A DNA stretch of 64,000 bases from Excoecaria cochinchinensis (GCA_947683425.1 CANTUQ010000073.1:8466501-8530500); one strand, 5' to 3'. Counted from the stretch's first letter, positions 37,154 to 49,197 are shown. Notes: a model not told the origin generated them from the letters alone. A program made the numbers and translations.

Positions 37154-38643
37154 ATGATAGAAGTAATATCCAATTATTTTTTTTAGATATCCCATTAATA
37201 GGCATTTGTCAGACTTAGCATCCAGTTTGTCTGACATTGCCCTCTTCACATAAGCAAGACAACCCCATACCTATATATGAGAAAATGTGGATACATCTCA
37301 TATTGAGTAATATAAGCCAACTTACTTGGAACTCTATTTAATGCATAAACAGCAGTGTCCAATGCTTAACCCCAAAAAGACTTGGGCAAGTTTGCTAAGC
37401 TCATCATGAATTGAACCATATCCAATAGTGTTTGATTTCTCCTCTTAACACACCATTATGTTGTGGTGTGTATGGTGGAGTCCACTGAGATAAGATCCTA
37501 TCATCTCTAAGATAATCTTGAAAGTTTTGGCTTAAGTATTATCCATCTTGATATGATCTTAATCTCTTAATTTAATGCCAAGTTGTTTCTCTACTTCATT
37601 TTTGAATTCTTTGAACTTTTTAGAAGTTTCAAATTTATACCTTATAAGATCAATGTATCCATATCTTGAGTAATCATATATGAAGTTTATGAAGTAGGAA
37701 TAACCTCCTCTAACATGTGTAGTCATTGGACCATATACATCTGAATGTATTAAGTCTAATGTCTCACTAGCTCGTGCTCCTTTACTAGTAATGGGTAGTT
37801 TGATCATTTTGCCTAATAAACAAGATTCACATGTATCAAATGATTTATAATCAAATGATCTCAAATCACCTAACTTGAGTAATTTGCTCATACATTTCTC
37901 ATTTATATGGCCTAAATAAGCGTGCCATAAATAAATAAGAGGTATCTAAATTATCTCGTGTTATTCTCTTAGTATTCATATTATGCACTTCTTTACATAA
38001 ATCAAGAATAAATATACCATTTTCAACTATTGCATTAACATAAAATATTTTGTCTTAAAAATGGAACAACTTTTGTCCTTATTAAAAGAAATGTCATAAG
38101 CATTCATAATACAACTAAAATATAATAATAGTTATGCAGTTCTAATGTCAATCCACTTGAAAGAGGTAAGTAATAGGTCTCCACAATTGTTGTAGAGATG
38201 TTCTAGCCAGTCGCTGACTGTAGACATATTTATGTCTTTTCGACCCTTCTACTGCTTCTAAGCCCTTGTAGATCATTAAACAAATGAGATCCACATCCGG
38301 AATCTAATATCCAAGATTTCTTAGAAGTAATAGAATAAGTATTAATTTCAATCATATGAATATCTAGAGTTGAAGCCTCAGCTTGCTTCTTCTCCTTAAG
38401 AGAATCTAAATAGGCCTTACAGTTTTGCTTCCAGTGACCATCCTTTCCATAATGAAAGCAAGTCCCCTTAGGATTCTTCTCCTTATTGGTAGCCTTTTTC
38501 TTGGATACACCATCATGCTTGGGCTGCGCCTTATTTTCCTTTTTCTTTTACTTCTTGCCCTTATAAGTATAAAACACAACCATGACAAATTTAATATCCT
38601 TCTTAAGTGATCCATCAGTTGTCTTGAGCATATTGATAAGTTC
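37154..38643 (-). pseudogene. Copia zinc knuckle, protease and integrase remnant
   Basis: Reading right to left: a zinc knuckle CFHYGKDGHWKQNC near 38420-38465, in which the second Cys is Tyr; the protease site WILDSGCGSHLFNDLQGL at about 38265-38313; the pre-integrase motif with MSKLLKLGDLRSF and SFDTCESCLLGKM (about 37810-37890); and the integrase core start LDLIHSDVYGP (about 37735-37770) with the first catalytic Asp, followed by YSRYGYIDLI. The longest open part is 37559-37891 (110 residues). Integrase continues as SDKLDAKSDKCLLMGY at about 37190-37240 and is then cut by the gag-only array at 37154. Stops and frameshifts are frequent. Confidence 0.88.
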
Positions 38644-38667
38644 CACTACAAGAAAAAAACGTTTTAC

Positions 38668-38822
38668 CGACGGAAATTACCAACGGAAAATAAGGAATTT
38701 CCGTCGGGAATTCTATTTGCCGACGGAAAAATTTTCCGTCGGGAATCGAAGCGTAGCTAATTTTCCCGACGGAAAATTTTCCGTCGGTAAAATTACCGAC
38801 GGAATTTTTTTTCCGTCGGGAA
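38668..38822. repeat. Left subterminal repeats of CACTA A
   Basis: At least five CCGACGGAAA / TTTCCGTCGG words in alternating orientation. The left words have CCGACGG, while the right-end words have AGCGACGG, so the two ends have drifted to different variants. Confidence 0.85.
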
Positions 38823-39392
38823 ATTTTACAAATTAAAAAAAAAATTAATAATAATAATATTAATTAACATAAATAAATAATAATATAACAAATACAAATT
38901 AACATAATAATAATATTAATATTAATTAAGGTACAAATTTTACTGATTTTAATTTAATAATAACTAAAATTAACACAACTTCTTAATAGAAATAATAACA
39001 ATACTAATAATATATCTACTTAACATACCCATTAAATAATAATAATAATTAACACAACTACTTAAAAAAAAATTATAATAATCATAATAATAATTAGGAT
39101 AAATATTTAATAATACTAACAACAATTCCAATTAGCATACCCAATTAATAATAATAATAATTAAGGTACAAATTTTACTCTCTTTATTTTAATAATAATA
39201 ACATGTTGAATACTAATAATATGAAAAATTCTATTAATAAATTTAATAACAATAAAGTGTTAAGAATTTATTATTTTCTAATCATACTAATAACAATAAT
39301 AAAATATTTAATTAACATAAATCAATTAAAATAATTCTAACAACAATAAATTAATAATAATAATAATTACCAATGTTCATCTAACATAAATA

Positions 39393-39423
<31 letters not shown>

Positions 39424-39462
39424 TACTAATTTAACAAAAGAAAAAAAAAGAGGAACCCAGAT

Positions 39463-39870
39463 CTGTGCACCTGACGCCGGAGGAGGAGGAGGAGGAGGAG
39501 GGGAGGCGGCCGACGCCGATGCGCGGGTCGTCAACGCCGGTTGGGAGGAGGCGGCCGATGCCGATGCGCGGGTCGTCAACGCCGATTGGGAGGAGGCAGC
39601 GCGCGGAGGGAGGGAAAGGGGAGCGGGAAGAGGGAAGGGAGGGAGGGGAGGAGGAGGCCAGGGGAGCGGGAAGAGGGAAGGGAGGGAGGGGGAGGAGGGG
39701 AGGGGAGGGTAGGCGCGCCGATCGGAGCCGGAGGGAGGTGGAGGGGCTGATCCGTGGGGGAAGCGCCGGTGGTCGGCGGCGGCTGGGCAGAGGGCCAGAA
39801 ATGGGGAGAGGAGAGGGAGGAGAGAGAAAGAGAGAGAGAGAGAGAAAGAGAAAAGAGAGGGAAAAGAAAT
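39463..39870. repeat. G-rich internal block of CACTA A
   Basis: Purine-rich, GC-rich block with two direct duplications: a 46-base unit with CGCCGATGCGCGGGTCGTCA at about 39512 and 39558, and a 50-60-base unit with GGGGAGCGGGAAGAGGGAAG at about 39618 and 39660. Runs of three to five G spaced by one to three bases occur throughout 39600-39710. The reverse-strand frame of 149 Pro/Ser-rich residues is a by-product of this composition. Confidence 0.75.
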
Positions 39871-39885
39871 TTAATTTCACTTTAG

Positions 39886-40416
39886 CGACGGAAAGAATAT
39901 TCTGTCGCTAAAAAAGAGAGGGAAACGAAATTTAATTTCACTTTAGCGACGAAAATAATATTCCGTCGCTAAAAAGAGAGGGAAAGGAAATTTTTTTATC
40001 TTTAACGACGGAAAGAATATTCCATCGCTAAAAATAGCGACGGAATATTCAAACCGTCGCTAATTTTAGTGACGGTTTTTTAATTCCGTCGCAATTTTAG
40101 CGACGGATTTTTATTCCGTCGCTAAAAATATAATTAAGGTTTTTCTAATTTTTTTAGCGACGGAAAAGAATATCCGTCGCTATTTTTAGCGGTTCCTAAG
40201 AACCGTCGCAAATATCGGTCGGCAATTTTGGTGGGAAATCTTGGCGCCATTTTTAGCGACGGATTTTATTTTCCGTCGCTATTTACCAACGAAAATTAAA
40301 TTCCGTCGCTATTTAGCGACGGAATTTAATTTCCGTTGCTAAATTGCGACGGAAGTTAATTTTCGTCACAATTTAGCGACGAAAATGACTTCGTCGCTAA
40401 ATTTTCGTCGCTAATT
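39886..40416. repeat. Right subterminal repeats of CACTA A
   Basis: About ten or more TTAGCGACGGAA...TTCCGTCGCTAA dyads. Three consecutive near-copies (about 39880-40035) repeat a 60-base unit with GGAAA(A/C)GAAATTTAATTTCA. Confidence 0.85.
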
Positions 40417-40434
40417 TATCATTTTCTTGTAGTG

Positions 40435-40990
40435 TTCGAGTATGGTGACTTGAATCTTATTCATGTTGAAGTTAAACACAAAAGGTACAAAACTTGGAGT
40501 CAATGAGTATAAGATTAAGTCTATGTACTGATTATTTTCCATAACATAGCCCAACCTACCAAGGTGCTTAATGCATCCATACATCTTCAATGTATGAGCA
40601 GTAGCCGAAGTGCCCTCAACCATTTTGTAGCTAAAGAGAGCTCTAATAATATTATGTTGCTCACTTCTAGCTTGAGAAATATAAATCTCATCTATGTGCA
40701 AAACAATGGTCCCAAGCATCCATCTTTTTGTGTTACTTCTGAAGCTCTAAGGATATAGCACCAAGCATCATGCAAGCTGCTGCTTCACTATTCTCCATGT
40801 TTTTATAATAGATACCCTTGATCTCATCAATGGCATCATTAAATGGAAGTGGTGGCGGATCTTGATCTAAGAAATAGTGGATTTTCTCAGCACTGAGAAC
40901 AATTCTTACTTGCCTAATCGAGTTTAAGTAGTTACTGCCAACCAGCTTGTTATCCAATATCGCACATAGGTTTATATGAGAAGTGCTCAT
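40435..40990 (-). pseudogene. Copia gag remnant
   Basis: N-terminal Gag starting MSTSHINLCAILDNKLVGSN at 40990, with YFLDQDPPPLPFNDAIDEI and MMLGAISLELQK, matching the start of plant copia Gag proteins (usually TGSNYxxW, LDQDPPPxP, MLASMSxELQ). A frame change near 40733 leads to the second half at 40411-40719, with YKMVEGTSATAHTLKMYG, LGRLGYVMENNQYIDLILYSL and FNFNMNKIQVTILE. It is interrupted at 40435 by CACTA A and resumes at 38640 towards the zinc knuckle. It would form the nucleocapsid. Confidence 0.88.
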
Positions 40991-41537
40991 GATGAAATCC
41001 TATATGTGAAGAAAGAAAATGTATTAGAGTATGATCATGTATATGTATGCATTAGTTAGGTCTTTAAATAATCAATTTTACTCCCAATATTTTATTATGA
41101 ATCAATAGCCATCACTGTATAATCTAAGAAAACCCGATGGTTCTCTTATTGGGCCAATATCTAATCCTTAATATGAAATTTGACCTTGACTTTGGTCAAT
41201 AAATAAAATTTCATACCCTTGAAAGGTGGGCATCTCTATATTAATTGTGTCTTTATATAACTATTGGATCATTGGGATGTTAACTCTTGATGGATACATA
41301 CCAATATGCACTCCCCAATCCTACCTCTGGGTTCATTAGCCTTGATTTTGGTCAACAAGCTAATAGGCTAGTTAAGATGGGCCATTAATTGGATTTGAAT
41401 ATATCTGAGAAAATGCGGGCTTGACTTTGGTCAATAATCCATACTATAAAGAACTCCAGTTATCATCCAATTAATGGAAGGCTTATATACCTTAGTATTA
41501 ATTTAAGAGGTTTTGTTAATTCGGTCTCATCATACAT
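40991..41537 (-). other. Copia leader, part next to gag
   Basis: Non-coding leader upstream of gag, cut by CACTA B at 41537. It contains three copies of a TTGAC-TTTG-GTCAA hairpin word at 41185-41200, 41341-41356 (one change) and 41420-41435. Confidence 0.65.
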
Positions 41538-41851
41538 CACTACAAAAAAAAAGAGAATTAGCGACGGATATTTCCGTCGCTAATTCATTAAATTCCGTCG
41601 CTATTTACTTTTAGCGACAAAACGACTAACAGTCGCTAATAGAGCCGTCGCAAAAATTTTGCGACTAAATGATAAAACAGTCGCTAAAAATAGCGACAGA
41701 AAATTCCGTCGCTAAAAAAAAAATATTCCATCGCTAAATAACCCCTAAATTATTCGCCAGAAATATTAAAAAAATATTAGCGACCAAAAATTCCGTCGCT
41801 ATTCCGTCGCAAAAATTATTTATTTATTTTAATTATTTTTAATTTAATTTA

Positions 41852-41884
<33 letters not shown>

Positions 41885-42726
41885 ACCAAAAATTTAATTT
41901 ATATAAATAATAATTATGCAATATTAATAACAATATTATTAATTTAAAAAATATAATATTATAAAATTATATTAAATTGTATAATATTTAAAAAGCACTA
42001 ATTTAATCCAAATAATGCTACAACAATACCATTAATTTAAAAAATATAATATCATAAAACCACATTAAATTATACAATTATACAATACTTAAAAGGTACT
42101 AATTCAAACTAAATAGTATTACTTAAAATCACCACTAATAAGATTTTTCACAATATGCTAAAAAAATATTAAAACTTTACAGTAATTTTCTAAACTATTT
42201 ATTATTTATCACAAGCAGCAATCAATTATGCACATGCCTTTCATGTTGTCATCTTTAGCAGCATTTAATCAAACTCCAATACCTGCAAATTTCCAATAAA
42301 ATTTTCAAATTATTAGATATCAAAACATATAATAATTAATATAATCTCAATTTTCTAGCAACATGTCCTATATTAATTATCAACACACTGTATAAATATT
42401 AATAATTCAACCAATAAACCATATAAAATTTCCAAAAACATATTACCGATTGTTTACTGAAACTTACTGTCCTTTCAAGAATGTGAGACAATGAATTTAG
42501 AGAGGTGGATTTAAAGTTTAAGGACATCAGTACCCATCCAAGTCCCATAGATGAAATTTGACCCCATTGTGGACATGCCTCTCTCACAAATGAAAATGGT
42601 TAAGCTAAATTTATTGAATTTCTCCCTAACTTAATGGGAAAAATCTATTCCACATAACTCTATGATAATTACATATTGTAAATTATAAAGTAAGCAGGTA
42701 GATGCATCCAAAAATGTAAGCTCAAA

Positions 42727-43669
42727 TAACTCTATGATAGTAAACTCGAGTGGAATTTAATCTCAAAATATTAAAGGCACCAAAACTGTCTAGCAACCAG
42801 GACATATATACTAATTTCAAATTCAGATAGCACAAGCCTTGCAAGTCAAAAATATTGATTGAGCTTCATGATGTTGAGAGACTCAGCTCACCACCTATCT
42901 TTCTGAGAAGCAAAACAAATCTACAACTATAATGGTTATTTTCCAAGTGAAATATACCCATTAATTCCACAAAATTACTTCCCAAGCTACTTATAATCAA
43001 CTTAGAAATTATAGTGGCTGCAGAGATAACTTGGCAAAGGCAGTATCGAATTTTGGTAACTCTTTCTCCATTTCTTCTACTTGATTTACCACTCTGTTCA
43101 TTCCCTCTTCCCAACTAATTTCAAAATCACTTGAATTAAAGTAGTAAGCAATTTCATCATTTTGCCCCCATTTCATTCCAAAATACCATGAAATTTTCTT
43201 TATGATTGTCGCAAAAGTAAAAGAAAATGTACTGCTTTGCTTTGTCTCTAACCTCTATTTTGCAACTTAATTTGAGTACTATGAAGCAAAAATGCCTCTC
43301 TAGTTGAAAATGATACTAAAAAGCCTTTGCAGTGGTTCAAAATGTGCAAAAATATCCGTATATTTATTAAAAATGGTGCTAAAATGTCGCTTTTTTCAGT
43401 ACCTACCAGATTCCAGCATCAGCCAAATGGAGCGCAGAAAATATTCACAAAAAACAGAGAAAAACAACATTGACCTTGGCCTGATTGTGCACTGTGGTCA
43501 CTAGAATTAATGTTGGACAGCCAGTTAACAAATTGCCTAAATGCAGAACAACTTTGACAATTACTCGCATCCAAATGCAGAACAACTTTGACAATTACTC
43601 GCATGCAACTTTGACAATAACTCTATGATAGTAAACTCGAGTGGAATTTAATCTCAAAATATTAAAGGC
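42727..43669. repeat. Direct repeats inside CACTA B
   Basis: A segment of about 50 bases beginning AACTCTATGATAGTAAACTC occurs at about 42727-42778 and again at about 43619-43669. A 32-base segment with AAATGCAGAACAACTTTGAC is repeated back to back at about 43538 and 43570. These are signs of local duplication in a non-coding interior. Confidence 0.8.
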
Positions 43670-44224
43670 CAAAGCACCCTTCTGTATTGAAAACTATTTC
43701 TTCGGGAGGTAGTTAGTTTGATTTTCTTTAAATAGAATTCATAGTTTTTTTTTTCTTTTTGTATCCAGTATCAGACTTTTATAATACATCTCATTAGTTT
43801 TGTCTTCTTTCTACTCCTATTTTATTGTATCCTCTATAATATATATATTTTACATCAAGTGCAATAGATTTCCCTTATTCCAGAATGCTAGCTCTCATAC
43901 AAATTCATCAGATGTACAACAGAGAAATTCTAAGATTACTGCAAAAAAAGGATATAAAAATTACAAGTTAGAACTATAATTAGCTTTATTAAGTATCTAC
44001 AAGGCAATCAAATATCCTTCAATGGCATTCAATTTACCAATCTGACAAGGGTTGTTCACCTAGGAACAACAAAAATGAATAACTGGAAAAAATATATATA
44101 TATAAGATGATTTGGGTCTAGATAACTATGAAGTTTGGTATCCAATACACCAAAAACAAGACAAAAACTTGCTACACACAAGAATTTGAAATAAAAATCA
44201 AATGCAAGGTGGAGAATACAAACC

Positions 44225-44560
44225 TGTCTTCAAGACGGCAGCAGTAAGTGAGAGGAAGCGCCGGCGAGACCAGGAGGCGCTGTAAGGAGGCGAGGCCAGC
44301 AGGAGAGGCGTGGAGGCCAGGGGAGGCAAGGCGAGCAGGAGATCCGAGGAGCAGGTGCTGTGAGGAGGCGACGCGAGGCTCATCGGCGACGCGAGGCAGA
44401 TCTGATGCAGACCAGGATGCTCGGTGGTAGAGAGTCTCATCGGCGATGCAAGGTAGATCTGAGGTAGCACAGGATGCACGACGGCTGGGAGGGTTGGCGA
44501 CGGCAGGCGAGGTGATGCAGTGGGCAGTCGAGGTAGCTATCCGCTCACAAGGGGCACCAT
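44225..44560. other. GC-rich block of CACTA B
   Basis: GC-rich island near the right end, with an internal duplication of CTCATCGGCGACGCGAGGCA / CTCATCGGCGATGCAAGGTA about 68 bases apart (near 44370 and 44438). The minus-strand frame at 44172-44564 (130 residues, Ser/Ala/Pro-rich) matches nothing I know. It could be a captured exon or an ancestral 5' region of a transposase gene. I cannot decide between them. Confidence 0.45.
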
Positions 44561-45036
44561 CCAAACCGAGAATATGTATTTTTTGGCAAATGGGAAGAAG
44601 ATGAAAAAAGGGTGTGTGATTTTAGGGTTATATTTACAGAATATTAATTTTTTCAAATAGCGACAACATTAGCGACTAAGACATTACCGTCGCTAAATTT
44701 AATTAAATATACTATTTCAAATTGCAACAGAAATTTTTGTCGCTATTTGGTCGCAATTTTATCGATTAATATTAGCGACTAAAATTTAGTCGCTAAAATT
44801 TAGCTACTAAATTATTTGTCGCTAATTTAGTCGCTAAAAAAGGCGCGACTTTTTCGCGGCAAAATTTAGCGACCAATTTTATTAGCCGTCGCTATTTAGT
44901 CGCTAAATTGCCTTTTCAATTGAAAAATTATGTTTTCGCGACTAAATATTTTCTTGGTCGCAAATTAGTCGCAAATTAGCGACTAAATTTTGGTAGTCGC
45001 TAAATTTAGTCGCTAATTGCCAGTTTTTTTGTAGTG

Positions 45037-46487
45037 CATTGTTGGCATACATTGGTATGCATTCTATATCTATTGTATAAATATAAAACATACAAATATG
45101 ACATAGGTATGAATTTTATTACATTGACCTCCTTAAGCCAAAAGGGAGATCAAAAAGTCAAACTTAGGTAATATGAATGATAAGATAAAGAAAGAATGAC
45201 ACAATATCTTCAATGTTCTTAAATCTCTATTCGACCTTTTCTTACTCCTTGCTTATTGTCTTATTTTATTATTCTAATTCTATTCTATGTAATCTAATTA
45301 CATGTTATAAGTAGAATAATACAAAGGAAAAACAATTGACCGAGGCATAAAAATCCTCTTGGGCCAAAACATGCATTATGCTCAATCACATTGGGCTTTA
45401 GTCCATAACTATCCAACATACCAAACATACACCCTTATATCCAATTCTAAAGCATAAAAATAGAGCCATACTTGAAATACTTAACTTGTTTCAACTCTTG
45501 AAACTTTCTATAAGCTATTGTCTTAGTGTGATCAAATTTAGGAATATATTCAAATTAGAAAATTATTTCCATTTTAGAAACTATTCATTTTAGAAAACTT
45601 TTTGCATGCATGTGTTCTTATCTTAATTATCAATCCCATTAATTATTAAATTTTTTATTTAATTAATTAATCATATTAAAATGATTAAAAATCAATTATA
45701 ACTCAAATTTATAGGTGGGCCAAAATCCACACTATAAACCTTAACTTACTATTCACACACAAACTAGTTTTATGCATTTGGACCATTTGGGCTTTAGGAA
45801 TGAGCCAAACAATACCATGCTCACTTCGACCCTTAAAATTTAGTAATAAACTTAATTAGAGTCTGTAATATTAATTTAAATTAGCTCATTGGACCCCCCA
45901 AGTCATCTGCTAACTTAAATCAAGCACGCAGACTCAATTAAGTCAATTAATCAGTTTTAGCTTACTAATTTCAATCCAATTAATTTAGGGCCCATTTTAA
46001 TTAATCAAACTAATTAAAAAAAATTTAATACATCTTATGTATCATAATTTTAAGATCAAATATTTTTCTAAATATGAACACAACAAGAACACACAAAAAA
46101 CATTGTTTACTAAACTCTTCGATAAAATTAGTTTTCATGCAAACTTAACTAATTTCAATTCTATTTGATCCTATTGCTTAATATCACATATTAAAACATA
46201 AATTATTATAAAAATAATTTTTACATAGATAAAAATAAGAACCAAATCAGAACAACCCCGTTTTAGCTATTCTTTTGCTCGAAAAACTTTTCTCCAACAT
46301 ATATAAGAAATTGATTTTTATTCCTTTTTCTATTTTATTTTAATCACACAATTATGGAAATAATTATTTCTAAATCTAACATTTATGAACATAAAAATCA
46401 AATTTTAAAAATTCATGAAATTAAATAACTCATAAATAAAAAGATATTCCGCGGAATAATCAAAATGTAATTTCATGGCAAACCTTA
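45037..46487 (-). other. Copia leader, part next to the primer site
   Basis: AT-rich non-coding stretch between CACTA B and the copia primer site. No coding potential is seen. Together with 40991-41537 it makes a leader of about 2 kb, long for copia, so an undetected older insertion is possible. Confidence 0.55.
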
Positions 46488-46500
46488 GGCTTTGATACCA
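46488..46500 (-). other. Copia primer-binding site (tRNA-iMet)
   Basis: Reverse complement reads TGGTATCAAAGCC, one mismatch from the initiator tRNA-Met site TGGTATCAGAGCC. It directly abuts the LTR start at 46501. Confidence 0.8.
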
Positions 46501-46530
46501 TGTTGGTAATTACTATGGTTACATGCATCT
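46501..46530 (-). repeat. Copia 5' LTR, left 30 bases
   Basis: Begins TGTTGGTAATTAC next to the primer site and is interrupted by the Tekay element after CATCT (46526-46530). It continues at 56624. Confidence 0.8.
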
Positions 46531-49184
46531 TGTAACACCCCCTACCCATACATAGGCGATCCTATCCGATAAGGAGTGAGATGTCGTATGAGTCAAGGTG
46601 CCACCACACAAGTACAATACAAATCATATAATCATCTAAAGCATACATATATAAACACAGGGTAATTAAAAACTTTGCAAAAAAAATAGGAAACAGCTGA
46701 TCATGCATTAATATAACAATATCCATTACATTACAGTTCTGATCAACTTGCTGAAAATACAAAAGATTACATATCCCAAAAGATTAATACATATGCGGAA
46801 GCTATAAAGATATAAGAGAGGTCTATTACAAAAAGAATCATCCTACTACATAAGACTAAAGCCCTAACACTAACCCTCCTGTGTTGGCTTGACTGGCAGC
46901 AACTCTCCCAAAGCAAAAATATCCTTCGCACTTGCACGGGTAAGAACACCGTGCTAAGCGATAAACGCTTAGTGGGGAAACACATATATGATATGGACGG
47001 CCACTCACAATGGTCGTCAAGGCATAACGCATTCATAATGGCAAATGCAAATATCCATAACATAACATCATATATGAACATATATGAACATGCATGCATA
47101 TTAAAGCCATAAATTCAGCATCACATACTCATGCTCATAATCATATTAACTGAATATACATCTCATTATTAAACTCATTTGAATATCACATTCGTATAAT
47201 CATATCGCAGTAATACATAGTAGACAGAACACATAACACCTGCTGGCTCATAATAGAGGATAACGAGTATACAGACATTACCTTACGGGTACGAATCGAT
47301 AACTGACAGTACCCTACGGGTATGAATCGAAAACCATTTCACTTTATCATTTTCAAAATATTTTACTGAGGGGACCTTAAACAAGATTCGATACTGAGGG
47401 GTTCACGACGAACCAAACGGGGACCTGATCGGGGTCCGAACTGAACTGAGGCTGCAACTAAAAGACTCTATTAGGCATACCTAACTATCCACTTAGTAGA
47501 CTCTAGCAGGTCATGCATAACACAATTTACATTCCAATATTCATCACATATAGAGTTCATACTTGAGCATAACTCACTTTGCTATTACATATAACACATA
47601 CTATTATAGCATAGCAAAACGCACAACTAAATGATGTTAGATAGATAAAATAACACTAATTAATAATTGAAACCAAACACAAGTGGAAAAGGAGTGAAAA
47701 GGAAAGCTGCATATAAGGAGGACAGAAGCGTTTTACACGGCGGTATGGTCAATCCATACCGCCGTGTAAGACAGTTTACACAGGGGTATGGCTTAGTCCA
47801 TACCGCCGTGTAACATGTCCAACACAACTGGACAGAGGCATTTTACACGGCGGTATGGAACGTTCCTTACCGCCATGCAAGATGTCTTACACAGCTCCAA
47901 ACAGAGGCGTTTCACACGGCGGTAAGGGGAAACCCATACCGCCGTGTGAAACTCACAGATCAAAAACATATCTGGGCAGTAGCGTTTTACACGGCAGTAT
48001 GGTCCTTCCCTTACCGCCGTGTAAAACCACGGCCTTACAATTTCTGAAGGCTTCCTTCGTATCACACGGCGGTAAGCCTTACCCATACCGCCGTGTGATT
48101 TCTGGAAAACCCAGAAATCTGCAGAAGTCACTCCAATTCCGAACCCAAAACCACACACATCACAATCCACACATTTAAACCATAACATCAACCTCAAACT
48201 TACCTTTCCTACCTGAGATACGAAGCCAAACATGCAAAAACATACATAATCATCTAATTAATTCTAGCCTTAAGAAATCACACTTAACAAATCCCATACA
48301 TGCATGATTCACCAAAATCACAATCTTAAACTCACCCAACTAAATTCTAGGCTCAACATAATAAAAACATCAAAGCCCATATACCAAATACACATAAACA
48401 TCGTACCAATATTCAGCATTCAAATAGCACAAAATCATCAAACACCCAACACATATAAGAATAATCCCAAACCTGTAACTCCTTAGCTCTTATTCACTTA
48501 GATCCACTGCAACCAACCTTCTCCTTGCCCTTAGGGTCACGGGGAGGCTCAACTAACATCACAGCCAAAGAACACATAAAACAAAACAAACCCTAAATCA
48601 ATCTAAGCCCATAAATTACAAAGAAAGAGATGAAGAACATGAATCAAAGGAAGATAAAGACACAAACTTACCAAATTAGAAGCAATAATGACCAATTTCC
48701 ACTTCCGAAGCTTGATTTCTAGCTAATAATAACTAGGGAAGGGAAAAAAGGAAGAAGGAGATGGAGGTAGAAGGGGAAAAACGGGAATGATTTTTTGATT
48801 TCCCTTCTCTCCTCCTTCTTTTCTTAATTCTTTTTCCCTAACCTAATAGACATGTCAACCTCCTAGTGGTGGAACTTGCTCACTCACACCCTAATTCCGT
48901 GCTTCACACACACATAATGCATTCCCAACTAATGCACACCCTACAATGATATGCTCATATGCACACAAACATAACTCAACTTACTCACATCCTAGCAAGG
49001 TATGAGCAAAACACATCCAAATACAACCCAACTAATATCCACCCTAATAACATACATGCACCACATGCTAAGAAAACTCATAACATGCCTTTTTATCAAA
49101 ATGCTCTTAAAACACATGCCAAGATACACATATGCATGCACACACATATGGCTCATTCTACTAGGGGGCAAACGGGGTGTGATA
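46531..49184 (-). repeat. Tekay 3' LTR
   Basis: Starts TGTAACACCCCCTACCC and ends GTGTGATA (usual end GTGTGACA, mutated). Contains six tandem hairpins at 47733-48099, the CTAAGCG stem at 46954-46972 and the paired GTACC/GGTAC hairpins near 47275-47330. Confidence 0.92.
47733..48099. repeat. Array of six hairpins in Tekay 3' LTR
   Basis: Six successive inverted repeats of the type TTACACGGCGGTATGG / CCATACCGCCGTGTAA with loops of about 5-7 bases. The first is perfect over 16 pairs (47733-47748 with 47754-47769). The others lie at about 47776-47813, 47843-47880, 47911-47950, 47985-48026 and 48061-48099. Spacers between hairpins are 6-35 bases and unrelated in sequence. Confidence 0.92.
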
Positions 49185-49197
49185 ACTCTCCCCTACT
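49185..49197 (-). other. Tekay polypurine tract
   Basis: Reverse complement AGTAGGGGAGAGT directly before the 3' LTR. Same motif as in the gag-only element, supporting their relationship. Confidence 0.85.

Larger units (their letters stand above)
38644..40434. mobile_element. CACTA (En/Spm) non-autonomous element A
   Basis: 1791 bases starting CACTACAAGAAA and ending TTTCTTGTAGTG, a perfect 12-base terminal inverted repeat, flanked by the 3-bp duplication TTC (38641-38643 and 40435-40437). Both ends hold many inverted CGACGGAA/TTCCGTCG dyads (about 38668-38822 and 39886-40416), which are the subterminal repeats bound by the accessory transposase protein in this superfamily. The interior has an AT-rich stretch and a purine-rich GC block, with no transposase. 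It splits the copia between gag and zinc knuckle. Confidence 0.93.
41538..45036. mobile_element. CACTA (En/Spm) non-autonomous element B
   Basis: 3499 bases starting CACTACAAAAAAA and ending TTTTTTTGTAGTG, flanked by the 3-bp duplication CAT (41535-41537 and 45037-45039). Subterminal regions (about 41555-41820 and 44655-45020) hold dense AGCGACGG/CCGTCGCT and TAGTCGCTAAAT words in both orientations. The interior, 41830-44640, is AT-rich with internal direct repeats and a GC-rich block at 44225-44560. I found no transposase motif. Same superfamily as element A but with a different interior. Confidence 0.92.

Noticed and set aside
39431..39911. Overlapping frames on both strands, Pro/Ser-rich or Gly/Arg-rich
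   Set aside because: Open only because of the purine-rich, duplicated composition of CACTA A; both strands are open at once and no domain is visible.
47733..48099. Regular repeats with unique spacers, superficially CRISPR-like
   Set aside because: Repeats are complete hairpins in an LTR of a eukaryotic element, spacers are short and irregular, and no cas genes exist.
47793..48233. 146-residue minus-strand frame (and the sister frames at 55228-55613)
   Set aside because: Reads through the hairpin array of the Tekay LTR; repeated peptide words mirror the repeated stems, and both strands are open.
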